Assembly (NCBI RefSeq): GCF_000280905.1
Contig: NZ_ALAP01000068.1
Coordinates: forward strand, 1 to 58,970
Reading direction: 5' to 3'
Source: Streptomyces sp. AA1529
Lineage (GTDB): Bacteria; Actinomycetota; Actinomycetes; Streptomycetales; Streptomycetaceae
Length of the DNA: 58,970 nucleotides
Under the pieces are notes generated by a model that made no database searches, was not told the origin of the DNA, and saw nothing but the letters and a program-made list of their open reading frames with translations. Position 1 is the stretch's first letter. Each line of letters begins with the position of its first letter. Below are positions 6,978 to 15,366 of this stretch, piece by piece. Position numbers and translations under genes: made by a program.

Positions 6978-7020
6978 ACGGAACAGCGTTCCGTATCGTC
7001 TTTTGCGGAACAAGGTTCCG
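6978..7020. promoter_or_regulatory. Twin palindromic TetR operators
   Basis: Two copies of CGGAAC-N3-GTTCCG occur. The first is extended to ACGGAAC-AGC-GTTCCGT (6978-6994). The second is CGGAAC-AAG-GTTCCG (7006-7020). Their centres are 27 bp apart, and they lie between the TetR gene and the divergent hydrolase. Identical half-sites in the divergent promoter strongly suggest cooperative repressor binding. Confidence 0.7.
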
Positions 7021-7242
7021 TTTCACTCATCATCGCAGCACCCGGCAGCCGCCGGCCAGGCCGCCTTCGCGTTCATTCCTGTTCCCGGAAGCCCCGGGAA
7101 CAGGCGTGCGCGACCGCCGACGCCCGGACCGGCACGGCCGCAGCCGCGAACCGCCCCCGCTCCCCCACCGGCCCGGACCGCGACGCCACGTCGCCGATCC
7201 CGCCGGCCCCGAGCGATGCCCCCCTGCACGGAAGGCACCTCC

Positions 7243-8214
7243 ATGTCCGACCCGCTCACCCCGACCGACCCCAGGAACACGAACGACCCGACGAACAGGA
7301 CCGCGCCGACGACGGTGGTCTCCGCCAAGCCGGTGGTCCTGGCAGCGCACGGCGGGCGGGGCGTGGACCTCCAGGTCCGCGTGTCCGCCCCCGCGACCGG
7401 CACCGACCTGCCCGTCGTCGTCTTCTCGCACGGCTTCGGCTGGTCGATGGACGGCTACGCGCCGCTGGCGGACCACTGGGCCGCCCAGGGCTTCGTGGTC
7501 GTCCAGCCCACCCATCTGGACTCCCGGACGCTCGGCATCCCCGCCGAGGACCCCCGTACGCCGCGGATCTGGCGGCTGCGCATCGAGGACATCACCCGGG
7601 TGCTGGACGCGCTCGACGTCGTGGCAGCCGCCGTGCCGGGCCTCGCCGGACGCCTGGACCGCGGACGGATCGCCGTGGCGGGCCACTCCTGGGGAGCCCA
7701 GACGGTCAGCACACTGCTGGGCGCGCGCGTCCTCGACGCGGACGACGTGCCCGGCGAGGACCTGTCCGACCCCCGGGTCACGGCGGGGGTGCTGCTCGCC
7801 CTGACCGGCCTGGGCGACGACCTGACCCCCTTCGCCGTCGAGCACCTGCCCTTCATGCGGCCGTCCTTCGACACCATGACCGCACCGGCCCTGATCGTCG
7901 CAGGGGACCGGGACCAGTCCCAGCTGTCCACGCGCGGTCCGGACTGGTTCACCGACCCCTACACCTACAGCCCGGGGCCCAAGCACCTGCTCACACTGTT
8001 CGGCGCGGAGCACTCGCTCGGCGGGATCCCCGGACACGAGGTCGCCGAGACGACCGACGAGAGCCCTGCCCGCGTCGCCCTGATCCAGCAGCTCAGCACG
8101 GCCTTCCTGCGCGACGCCCTCTCCCCCGGCGGCGCCGGTGCCGCGGAGTGGAAGACGGCCGCCGCCGCGCTCGAAGGGGCCGCCGAGCCACTCGGGACGC
8201 TGCGGAGCAAGTGA
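7243..8214 (+). CDS. Alpha/beta hydrolase (chlorophyllase/PAF-acetylhydrolase-like)
   Basis: 323 residues. It has an alpha/beta-hydrolase fold with an oxyanion segment VVFSHGFGWS at about 60-68, a nucleophile elbow GHSWG (Ser149), a candidate acid in AGDRDQS and a catalytic histidine in GAEHSLGG. No signal peptide is seen, so it is probably cytoplasmic. The ATG at 7243 follows GGAAGG. The substrate cannot be inferred beyond an ester- or amide-type bond. It is the first gene of a two-gene unit with the epimerase that follows 40 bases later, and both are divergent from a TetR repressor with twin operators, so induction by a small molecule is likely. Confidence 0.88.
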   Translation: MSDPLTPTDPRNTNDPTNRTAPTTVVSAKPVVLAAHGGRGVDLQVRVSAPATGTDLPVVVFSHGFGWSMDGYAPLADHWAAQGFVVVQPTHLDSRTLGIPAEDPRTPRIWRLRIEDITRVLDALDVVAAAVPGLAGRLDRGRIAVAGHSWGAQTVSTLLGARVLDADDVPGEDLSDPRVTAGVLLALTGLGDDLTPFAVEHLPFMRPSFDTMTAPALIVAGDRDQSQLSTRGPDWFTDPYTYSPGPKHLLTLFGAEHSLGGIPGHEVAETTDESPARVALIQQLSTAFLRDALSPGGAGAAEWKTAAAALEGAAEPLGTLRSK

Positions 8215-8254
8215 AAGCCCCGAACCGTCCGCATCACCCCAGAAGGGACACACG

Positions 8255-9202
8255 ATGATTCTCGTCACCGGCGGCCTCGGCTTCATCGGGTCGCACACCG
8301 TGCGCGCACTGCTCGACCGGGGCGAGGGCTGCGTCGTGGTCCGGCGCGGTGCCCGCGCGCTCCCGCCCGTACTCGACGCGGCACAGGTGACGGTCGAGCA
8401 GGCGGACGTCACCGATCTCGACGCCCTGCTCGCCGTCGGCCGCCGCCACCGCATCACCGGCATCGTGCATCTGGCCGGGTCCTACCCCTGGCCGCCCGTC
8501 CCCGGAGCGCCCGTCGCAGCGGCCCGCACCGCGCTCGGCGGGCTGCTGAACGTCTTCCACGCGGCGCACGAGTGGCAGGTGCGGCGGCTGGGCATAGCCG
8601 GCACGATCGGCGTCTACTCCGGCCTCGACACCGACGGGCCGCTGCACGAGGACGCGCCGCTGCCGATGAGCGCGGGCGCCGTCCCGATCCCGACGTTCAA
8701 GAAGATCGGCGAACTGCTGGGCGGACACTTCGCCGAGACCACCGGCCTCGACGTCGTCGACTACCGCATCTCCGGCACCTGGGGCCCGCTCGGCCACGCC
8801 GATCCGTTCTTCGCCGCGCCGGCCCTGGTGCACGCCGCGGCGCGCGGCACAGCGCCGGACCTCTCCCACCAACTGGGTCCCGTCTTCGCCGAGAACGGGC
8901 TCGACCTCACCTATGTGAAGGACACCGGCCGGGCGATCGCCCTGCTCCAGACCGCGGACCGGCTCGACCACCGCACGTACAACGTCGGATCGGGCCGGGC
9001 CACGACCAATGCGCAGGTGGCCGATGCGCTCAGGAGGGTCGTCCCCGACGCCCGCCTCGACCTGCCCACCGGCGGCGACACGCGGCACATGGTTCTCGAC
9101 ATCGGCCGGCTTCGGGGGGACACCGGCTACACGCCCGAGTACGACACCGAACGGGCCGCCGCGGACTATCTCGCGTGGCTGCGCGCGGGCAACCCGCGCT
9201 GA
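8255..9202 (+). CDS. NAD(P)-dependent epimerase/dehydratase-like protein lacking the catalytic Tyr
   Basis: 315 residues of the extended short-chain dehydrogenase family. The Rossmann motif TGGLGFIG is at residues 5-12, and there is a clear second-strand acidic segment (QADVTDLDALL). The canonical YxxxK active site is not found: the aligned segment reads VPIPTFKKIGE, keeping lysines but with no tyrosine four positions before either. The enzyme may use a different residue, or may bind NAD(P) without normal epimerase chemistry. The ATG follows AGAAGGG. The gene is probably co-transcribed with the hydrolase upstream and controlled by the TetR gene. The substrate is unknown; a sugar nucleotide or steroid-like ketone is possible. 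Confidence 0.85.
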   Translation: MILVTGGLGFIGSHTVRALLDRGEGCVVVRRGARALPPVLDAAQVTVEQADVTDLDALLAVGRRHRITGIVHLAGSYPWPPVPGAPVAAARTALGGLLNVFHAAHEWQVRRLGIAGTIGVYSGLDTDGPLHEDAPLPMSAGAVPIPTFKKIGELLGGHFAETTGLDVVDYRISGTWGPLGHADPFFAAPALVHAAARGTAPDLSHQLGPVFAENGLDLTYVKDTGRAIALLQTADRLDHRTYNVGSGRATTNAQVADALRRVVPDARLDLPTGGDTRHMVLDIGRLRGDTGYTPEYDTERAAADYLAWLRAGNPR

Positions 9203-9312
9203 GCCCGGGTCGCGGCCGCACCGCGGGTCCGGCCGACGGTGACGGGCGGGAGCGCCCGACGCGCCGAGTGCTGCTCGCGGCGGGCTTCCGGCGCAGCCGG
9301 GCGTGCCTCGGC

Positions 9313-9636
9313 TCAGCCCGGGTCGGGCGGGCGGCCTCGGCGCGGATGGGGGCGGGCCTCCTTGGGCAGGCGGCCCGCCTCCTTGAGGGCACGGCGCAGC
9401 AGATAGTCGATCTGCGCATTGGTGGAGCGCAGTTCGTCGGCCGCCCAGCGGGCGAGCGCGTCGTGCATCGCGGGGTCCAGCCGCAGCAGCACCTGCTTGC
9501 GCCGCTGCGGCCCGGACCTGCCCCTGGTTCCTTCCGGCGCGGGCGGCTGCTCGGCGGCCGCCCGCTCGGACTCCGGACCGGTGCCCGGGTCCGCCTCGGG
9601 GGCCCCGTCCCCGGGGCCCTCGCCGTCGGCTGTCAC
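9313..9636 (-). CDS. Ribbon-helix-helix (Arc/MetJ-like) protein coupled to SPFH gene
   Basis: 107 residues. A disordered Pro/Glu/Gly-rich N-terminus of about 55 residues is followed by a ribbon-helix-helix segment: KQVLLRLDPAMHDALARWA, then ELRSTNAQIDYLLRRALKEA. Such domains dimerise and bind DNA through the beta ribbon (QVLLRL). The GTG start overlaps the stop of the upstream SPFH gene (GTGA at 9633-9636), implying coupled translation. It may be an antitoxin-like or autoregulatory DNA-binding protein, but no toxin gene is adjacent. The long disordered extension is unusual for the fold. Confidence 0.8.
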   Translation of the reverse strand: MTADGEGPGDGAPEADPGTGPESERAAAEQPPAPEGTRGRSGPQRRKQVLLRLDPAMHDALARWAADELRSTNAQIDYLLRRALKEAGRLPKEARPHPRRGRPPDPG

Positions 9637-10568
9637 TGGTAGAGCGAGCCCGCGTTCAGCACCGGCTGCGGGGAGCGGTCGCCGCACAGCACCACCAGCA
9701 GGTTGCTGACCATGCTGGCCCGGCGCTCCTCGTCCAGTTCGACGAAGTCCTGCGCCGTGATGCGGGCGAGCGCGTCCTCGACCATGCCGCAGGCGCCCTC
9801 CACGATCTGCTTGCGGGCCGCGACGACGGCGCCCGCCTGCTGCCGCTGGAGCATGGCGGAGGCGATCTCGGGCGCGTAGGCGAGGTGGGTGAAGCGGGAC
9901 TCGACGACGGACACCCCGGCCGCCCGCACCCGGGCGGTCAGCTCAGCTGCCAGCTTCTCCGTGATCTCCTCGGCGTTGCCGCGCAGGGACAGTCCGCCCT
10001 CCTCCAGCGCGTCGTACGGGTACTCGATGGCGATGTGGCGGACGGCCGCCTCGGTCTGGGTGGAGACGAACTCCGCGTAGTCGTCCACCGAGAAGGTGGC
10101 CTGCGCGGTGTCCCGGACCTGCCAGACGACGACCGCGGCGAGTTCGATCGGGTTGCCGTAGGCGTCGTTGACCTTGAGGACCGCCGTCTCGTGGTTGCGG
10201 ACCCGGGTGGAGATCTTGGTGCGGGTGGTCAGCGGGTTGACCCAGCGCAGTCCGTCGGCGCGGACGGTGCCGGTGTAGCGGCCGAAGAGCTGGACGACGC
10301 GCGCCTCGCCGGGCGCCACCATGTTCAGCCCCGCCATGCCGAAGACCGAGCCGATCGTCAGCACCACGCCGAGCACGATCAGCACCCCGCCGCCCGCGGC
10401 ACTGCCCCCGGCGGCGAGGCCGCTTCCGACGACGAGTGCGCCGACTCCGAGCAGGAAGCCGACCAGGCCGAGCAGCAGCGCGAGGCCGCCGGACAGGCTG
10501 GCCGCCGCCGTCTCCTTCACCTCGGGTGCGGGCATCTCCGGTGCGTCGGCCGGCTGGTCACTGGTCAT
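9633..10568 (-). CDS. SPFH/Band-7 membrane protein (flotillin/stomatin-like)
   Basis: 311 residues. Two hydrophobic segments lie near residues 28-50 and 60-85. The SPFH/Band-7 domain follows (VAPGEARVVQLFGRYTGTVR, then GLRWVNP), with the typical AAVVVWQVRDTAQATF strand and an Ala/Glu-rich helix (AEEITEKLAAELTARV). Such proteins oligomerise at membrane microdomains and scaffold proteases or signalling proteins. The ATG at 10568 has GGGGGAG upstream. It is the first gene of a two-gene unit with the ribbon-helix-helix protein. The precise role in Streptomyces is not established. Confidence 0.9.
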   Translation of the reverse strand: MTSDQPADAPEMPAPEVKETAAASLSGGLALLLGLVGFLLGVGALVVGSGLAAGGSAAGGGVLIVLGVVLTIGSVFGMAGLNMVAPGEARVVQLFGRYTGTVRADGLRWVNPLTTRTKISTRVRNHETAVLKVNDAYGNPIELAAVVVWQVRDTAQATFSVDDYAEFVSTQTEAAVRHIAIEYPYDALEEGGLSLRGNAEEITEKLAAELTARVRAAGVSVVESRFTHLAYAPEIASAMLQRQQAGAVVAARKQIVEGACGMVEDALARITAQDFVELDEERRASMVSNLLVVLCGDRSPQPVLNAGSLYQ

Positions 10569-10709
10569 CGTGCTCCCCCGTTCGATCGTGCGGGCGGGTG
10601 CGCGCCATCCACCGCGGCACCCCTATCAAAGTGATAACACATTAACGCCTGGGAGCCCGGGCCGCCAGCCCGGGTCGGCGGCCGAGCGGGCCCGGGCACC
10701 GGCTGCGGG

Positions 10710-11234
10710 TCAGTCGCACACCTGCGAACGCAGGGCGTCGAGCCGGGCGGCGGCCGTCTCCAGCCAGCGCAGATCGGCCTCCAGATGGAAGAGCGCGTGG
10801 TCGCAGATCAGCTGGTCGGCGAGATCTCCACCGGTCTTGCGGCGGGTCAGTTCGCGCATCAGCCGCAGATGTTCGGCGCGCTGGGTGTCCAGCAGCGCGG
10901 CGCCGTCCCGGCCCGTCAGCAGCGCGAGCACGAGCTTGGTGTAGAGCGTGCTGTGCAGATAGGGCTCCGGCTTCTCCGGCGTGGCCAGCCACTCCTGCAC
11001 ATCGGTGACCCCGGCGTCAGTGATCGCGTAGCGCTTGCGCTCGGGGCCCTCGCCGGGCTCCCGGCCCTCGACCTCCACCAGCCCGTTCTTCAGCAGCCGC
11101 GACATGGTCGAGTAGACCTGCCCGTAGTGCAGGGGCTTGTCCTGCCCGAACCTCTCGTCGAAGGCCCGCTTGAGGTCGTATCCGTGGCGGGGTCCGGTTT
11201 CCAGCAAGCCGAGCAGCGTGTGACCGATGGACAT
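10710..11234 (-). CDS. PadR-family transcriptional regulator
   Basis: 174 residues. The N-terminal PadR winged helix (LLGLLETGPRHGYDLKRAF, then HYGQVYSTMSRLLKNGLVEV and the wing RKRYAITDAG) covers about residues 5-80. The C-terminal ~90 residues form the dimerising coiled helix bundle (Vir_act_alpha_C type). PadR proteins are usually ligand-released repressors of a neighbouring gene. The start at 11234 lies just downstream of two identical palindromes. The divergent gene is a large membrane alpha/beta hydrolase, which is the likely target together with padR itself. Confidence 0.92.
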   Translation of the reverse strand: MSIGHTLLGLLETGPRHGYDLKRAFDERFGQDKPLHYGQVYSTMSRLLKNGLVEVEGREPGEGPERKRYAITDAGVTDVQEWLATPEKPEPYLHSTLYTKLVLALLTGRDGAALLDTQRAEHLRLMRELTRRKTGGDLADQLICDHALFHLEADLRWLETAAARLDALRSQVCD

Positions 11235-11252
11235 GGCAGAACTCTACACCAC

Positions 11253-11275
11253 GTGTATACACCTCGTGTATACAC
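11253..11275. promoter_or_regulatory. Twin GTGTATACAC palindromes, predicted PadR operator
   Basis: Two perfect 10-bp palindromes GTGTATACAC (11253-11262 and 11266-11275) have centres 13 bp apart, immediately upstream of the PadR start. The AT-rich core stands out in a GC-rich region. A dimeric repressor occupying both sites would block the padR promoter and could affect the divergent gene. Confidence 0.75.
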
Positions 11276-11472
11276 GCGCGCGCGGCACCCCGCGCCGCGC
11301 CACCCGGGATCTCCCCGCTGCCTCCGCCGAACCCTCCCGGACCCTCCTTCGGACCCACCCGGACGCGGGCCACGCCCGCCCGAGCAACCCGGCGCCCGCC
11401 CGTTGCGTCAGCGCAACGGGACCCCGAATCCGGGGTCGGGACCGTGGGCGGACAGCGAGCGGGAAGCAGGCG

Positions 11473-13593
11473 ATGGGACAGGCAGCGGACGACCGGATCG
11501 CGGAACCACCGCACGCGGACCGGAACCCGGCCGACCCGCCCACCGCGTCCGACCCTCCGTCCGGCACCTCGTCCGGCACCTCGTCCGGCATCCCGTCCGA
11601 CACCGCCGACGAACCCGCCTCCCGCGCCGGAACCGCCGAGCCGTCGGCGCCGCACCGCGGCAGCACCCGGCGGCCCGGCCGCATCCCGCCGCCCCGCACC
11701 GTGCGCCTGCCACGGCCCCGCGTCGGGCCGCCGCGCGGACTCCGGCCGTCCGACGACGAGTCCACGGGGTCCGCAGACGGCGGCCGGCTCCCGGAAGCGG
11801 ACCCCCCGCGGCAGCGGGGCGCGCTCCTGCTGCGCACCCTGCGCGGCCCGGCACTCGCCTTCCTCCGGCATCCCTACTGGGAACCCGCCGACCCCGCCTA
11901 CGTCCTGCGGCGCTGGCCCGGGCTGACCGCGCTGTGCTGCGCGACACTCTTCTTCTGGCTGTCGCTGACCCCCTCGCTGGTACCCCGGCCCTGGCCGCTG
12001 CAGGGGGTGATCGGCGGGATCACGGCCGCCATCGGCTACGCGATCGGCGGACTGCTGGAGTGGCTGCTGCGGCTCGCGCTGGGGCCGCTGTACCGCCGCC
12101 ACCGCAGCCGGCTGCACCGCCTGCTGCCGGGGCAACCGGGGCCGCACTGGCGGGCCCGGGCCTGGCTCGGCTACTACCTGCTCAGCACCGGCCTCACCGT
12201 CGCGGCGCTCTCCCTGAGCGCCGACGCACAGCGGGAGCTGCGCCGGCTCCAGGAGATGCCCGCGACCCTGACCTGGCACTCCCTGATGATCGCCCTGCTG
12301 GCCATGGCGATCTGCGGCACCCTGGTGGCGCTCGGCCGGGCCGTGCGGCTGGGCACCCGCGTCCTGATCCGGCTGCTGGGCCGGTTCGTGCCGCGCCCGC
12401 TGGCCATCGGCGTGGGACTGCTGGTCAGCGCCACCGTCGTGGTCTTCGGGACCCGCGACGTCGTCTTCGACCGGGGCATCATCGACGTCGCGGCGCGGCT
12501 GGCCGAGAAGACCGACAGGAGCACGAAGGACGGCATCGTGCAGCCGGCCGCACCGCAGGTCTCCGGCAGCCCCGGTTCCCTGGTGCGCTGGGACGAGCTG
12601 GGCTACGAGGGGCGCAACTTCACCGGCTCCTCGCTCTCGCCGCACCGGATCAGCACCGTCACCGGCAAACCCGCCGTGCAGCCGATCCGGGTCTACATCG
12701 GCCAGGAGTCGGCACCGACCTTCGAGTCCCGCGCGGAGCTGGCGGTACGGGAGCTTGAGCGCACCGGCGCCTTCGACCGGGAGGTGCTGGCCATCGCCGG
12801 CACCACCGGCCGGGGCTGGGTCAACTCCACGGACGCCGAACCGCTGGAGTACATGCACGGCGGGAACACCGCGATCGTCGCCGTGCAGTACTCCTACCTG
12901 CCGAGCTGGGCGTCGTTCCTGGTGGACAAGGAGCAGGCGGGACGGGCCACCCGGGCCCTGGTCGAGGCGGTCCGCGCCCGCTGGCTGCGGATACCGGCCC
13001 AGGAGCGCCCGAGACTCGTCGTCTTCGGCGAGTCCCTCGGCGCCTACGGCATCGAGGCCTCGTTCGACGGCCCCGACGACATGCTGTCCAAGGTGGACGG
13101 GGCGCTGCTGGCCGGGACCCCCAACTTCTCCCCCATCCGCCGGGAACTGACCGCGCACCGCGACCCGGGCACCCCGATCTGGCGGCCCGAGTACGAGCAG
13201 GGGCGGCACTTCCGCTTCGCGCAGTGGCCACGCAAGGACCTCGCACGGCCGGGCCCGGAGTCGGAGTGGCAGGGCCCGCGCGTCGTCTATCTGCAGAACG
13301 CCTCGGACGCGATCGTGTGGTGGTCACCCGATCTCGCGCTCGAACCGCCCCGGTGGCTGCGGGCCCCGCTGGGCCCGGACATCACCGACGAGGTCACCTG
13401 GTTCCCGCTGGTCACCTTCTGGCAGACGACGGTGGACATGGCCGTCTCCTACGGCGTCGGCGCCCCGCACGGCCACCGCTACGGCAACGGCTCGGTGGAG
13501 GGCTGGGCGGCGGTCGCACCCGCCGCGGGCTGGACGGAGCAGGACACCGCGCAACTGCGCCGGTTCATGGACCAGCGGGAAGCCCCCTACTGA
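11473..13593 (+). CDS. Membrane-anchored alpha/beta hydrolase (Abhydrolase_9 family)
   Basis: 706 residues. The first ~125 residues are Pro/Ser/Arg-rich and partly built of GTSSG repeats. Several membrane segments follow (residues ~155-365: TALCCATLFFWLSL, VIGGITAAIGYAIGGLL, LGYYLLSTGLTVAALSL, LMIALLAMAICGTLVAL, AIGVGLLVSATVVVF). A C-terminal hydrolase domain has the nucleophile elbow GESLGAYG at about residue 517. This matches the actinobacterial Abhydrolase_9 family with its N-terminal membrane domain; the enzymatic part is probably on the outer face. The substrate is unknown. The ATG at 11473 has AGCAGG upstream. It is divergent from a PadR regulator with strong palindromes about 200 bp upstream. 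Confidence 0.85.
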   Translation: MGQAADDRIAEPPHADRNPADPPTASDPPSGTSSGTSSGIPSDTADEPASRAGTAEPSAPHRGSTRRPGRIPPPRTVRLPRPRVGPPRGLRPSDDESTGSADGGRLPEADPPRQRGALLLRTLRGPALAFLRHPYWEPADPAYVLRRWPGLTALCCATLFFWLSLTPSLVPRPWPLQGVIGGITAAIGYAIGGLLEWLLRLALGPLYRRHRSRLHRLLPGQPGPHWRARAWLGYYLLSTGLTVAALSLSADAQRELRRLQEMPATLTWHSLMIALLAMAICGTLVALGRAVRLGTRVLIRLLGRFVPRPLAIGVGLLVSATVVVFGTRDVVFDRGIIDVAARLAEKTDRSTKDGIVQPAAPQVSGSPGSLVRWDELGYEGRNFTGSSLSPHRISTVTGKPAVQPIRVYIGQESAPTFESRAELAVRELERTGAFDREVLAIAGTTGRGWVNSTDAEPLEYMHGGNTAIVAVQYSYLPSWASFLVDKEQAGRATRALVEAVRARWLRIPAQERPRLVVFGESLGAYGIEASFDGPDDMLSKVDGALLAGTPNFSPIRRELTAHRDPGTPIWRPEYEQGRHFRFAQWPRKDLARPGPESEWQGPRVVYLQNASDAIVWWSPDLALEPPRWLRAPLGPDITDEVTWFPLVTFWQTTVDMAVSYGVGAPHGHRYGNGSVEGWAAVAPAAGWTEQDTAQLRRFMDQREAPY

Positions 13594-13696
13594 CCCGGCA
13601 CCCCGGCCACGAGTGCCAGGGCTCCCCGGGCGCCACGGGCGCACGGCGCCGCCGGCCGCCGATGAGCACCCGCGGCCGCGGGCCGGACGCTGCTCG

Positions 13697-15106
13697 TCAC
13701 TCCTGGGTGCCGCCGTTCCCGGACGGCGGCGGCTGCTCCGGGCCGGGAGCGGTGGACCCGCCCCCGGCGGCCTGCGCGGGTTGCGGGGCGGCCTCGCGCA
13801 GCCGGCCGAGGGTCTGCTCCTGCGCGTAGCCCTTGAGGTAGCCGACGACGGTGTTGGTGACCGCGACCAGCGGAACCGCCACGACCGCACCGGGGATACC
13901 GGCGATCAGGCTGCCGCCGGTCACCCCGAGGACCACCGCCAGCGGGTGGACGCGCACCAGCCGGCCGAGGATGAAGGGCTGGAGGATGTGGCTCTCGATC
14001 TGCTGCACGGCCAGCACGACGGCCAGCGCCAGCAGCGCCGTGACGATGCCGTCGGTCACCAGCGCGACGACCACGGCGAGCGCACCGGAGACCACCGCAC
14101 CGATGATCGGGATGAAGGCGAAGAGGAAGATGAAGACGGCGAGCGGCACCGCCATCGGGACGTTGAGCAGATACAGCCCGATCCCGATGAAGATCGCGTC
14201 GATCAGCGCGACTATCACCGTCCCGCGGACGTAGCCGGTGAGCGTGGCCCAGGCACGCGGACCGGCTCCCGCCACCCCCTCGCGGGCGGCCGCGGGGACG
14301 AACTTGAGCGACCACTCCCAGATACGGCGGCCGTCGTAGAGCAGGAAGAGGGTCACGAACATCGCCAGCAGGGCACCGGAGAGGAACTCCAGGATGACGG
14401 TGACGCCCTCGATGCCCGCGGAGGTCAGCTCCTTGCTGTTGTCGCCGATCCAGTCGCTGAGGTTCTGCGCGATCTCGTTGATCTGGTCCTCGGAGACATG
14501 GAACGGGCCGTTCAGCGCCCAGTTCTTCAGCTCCTGGATACCGTCCTGCACCTTGTCGGTGAGGGTGTCCAGGTTCTCCATCACCTGCCACACCACGAAC
14601 CAGCCGACCAGGCCCATGACGACGAAGCCGCCGATGAAGGTGATGGCGGTGGCCAGCCCGCGGCCCAGCCCGATCCGCCGCAGCCGGGCGACGGTGGGCT
14701 GCAGCAGTGCGGTGATCAGCAGGCCGGCGGAGAAGGCGATGATCACCAGGCTTATCGTGCTGACGACCTTCATCAGCACCCAGATGACCCCGGCCAGCAC
14801 CAGCAGCCGCCAGCCCGCCTCGGCGGCGACCCGCACCCCCCACGGCACGGCGGCGGCCGGCTCCGGCTTGGCCGCTATGGCGGGCGCGTACTGCGGGGGC
14901 GGCGGCACATAGGCGCTCTCGTTCCCCGCGTCGCCGGCCTCCGCCTCGGCCTGGGCCCGGCCCGCCTCGGTGTTGGAGAGCGCCGGGTCGACGCCGCCGG
15001 ACCGGTGCGCGGCACCCGAGCCGCGCTCCGCTTCGGCACGCCGCTCGGCGGCCTTCGCGGCCCAGCGGCCCACGGCCACCCTGAGCCTGTCCATCCTGCT
15101 GGTCAT
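13697..15106 (-). CDS. AI-2E family (PerM-like) membrane transporter
   Basis: 469 residues. A charged N-terminal region of ~90 residues (Ala/Glu/Arg-rich) precedes the AI-2E domain, with about eight membrane segments. Typical signs are a soluble loop between early and late helices (QDGIQELKNWALNGP, then INEIAQNLSDWIG) and the conserved helix VVLAVQQIESHILQPFILGRLVRVHPLA, whose PF motif is a family hallmark (only part of it is diagnostic). Family members export small molecules or act as Na+/H+ antiporters; a specific substrate cannot be assigned. The gene stands alone, is convergent with the membrane hydrolase, and has a proline-rich C-terminal tail. Confidence 0.88.
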   Translation of the reverse strand: MTSRMDRLRVAVGRWAAKAAERRAEAERGSGAAHRSGGVDPALSNTEAGRAQAEAEAGDAGNESAYVPPPPQYAPAIAAKPEPAAAVPWGVRVAAEAGWRLLVLAGVIWVLMKVVSTISLVIIAFSAGLLITALLQPTVARLRRIGLGRGLATAITFIGGFVVMGLVGWFVVWQVMENLDTLTDKVQDGIQELKNWALNGPFHVSEDQINEIAQNLSDWIGDNSKELTSAGIEGVTVILEFLSGALLAMFVTLFLLYDGRRIWEWSLKFVPAAAREGVAGAGPRAWATLTGYVRGTVIVALIDAIFIGIGLYLLNVPMAVPLAVFIFLFAFIPIIGAVVSGALAVVVALVTDGIVTALLALAVVLAVQQIESHILQPFILGRLVRVHPLAVVLGVTGGSLIAGIPGAVVAVPLVAVTNTVVGYLKGYAQEQTLGRLREAAPQPAQAAGGGSTAPGPEQPPPSGNGGTQE

Positions 15107-15265
15107 TCCGCTTCCTCCGCCCCCGGGGCCAGTGGCTTCGCCGTGTGAGGGACGACGTTACCCGTGCCGATGGTTGCTTCGGGAACCAGATCCCCCGGCC
15201 GACGGCCCGCCACGGGGCCTCGCGGTGCCGGCGCCTGGTCCCGGCCCCGTCCGGGCCGACCCGCG

Positions 15266-15319
15266 AAAAAGGGGATGCCCCCCGGGTCGATCTTCACAGA
15301 TCGCCGCGAGGGGCATCCC
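15266..15319 (-). terminator. Intrinsic terminator with U tract after the transglycosylase gene
   Basis: The stem GGGATGCCCC (15272-15281) pairs with GGGGCATCCC (15310-15319), and a smaller GATC stem lies in the loop. Read on the minus strand it is followed by a T run (AAAAA on the plus strand at 15266-15270). It lies about 50 bases past the transglycosylase stop. Confidence 0.85.
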
Positions 15320-15366
15320 GTTCCGGACCTCCAGGGGCCCGGTGAGCTGCGCTGGACCGGTTCGGC

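Noticed and set aside
9313..9636. Toxin-antitoxin module at the ribbon-helix-helix gene
   Set aside because: The only coupled neighbour is an SPFH membrane protein; no toxin-like gene is adjacent.
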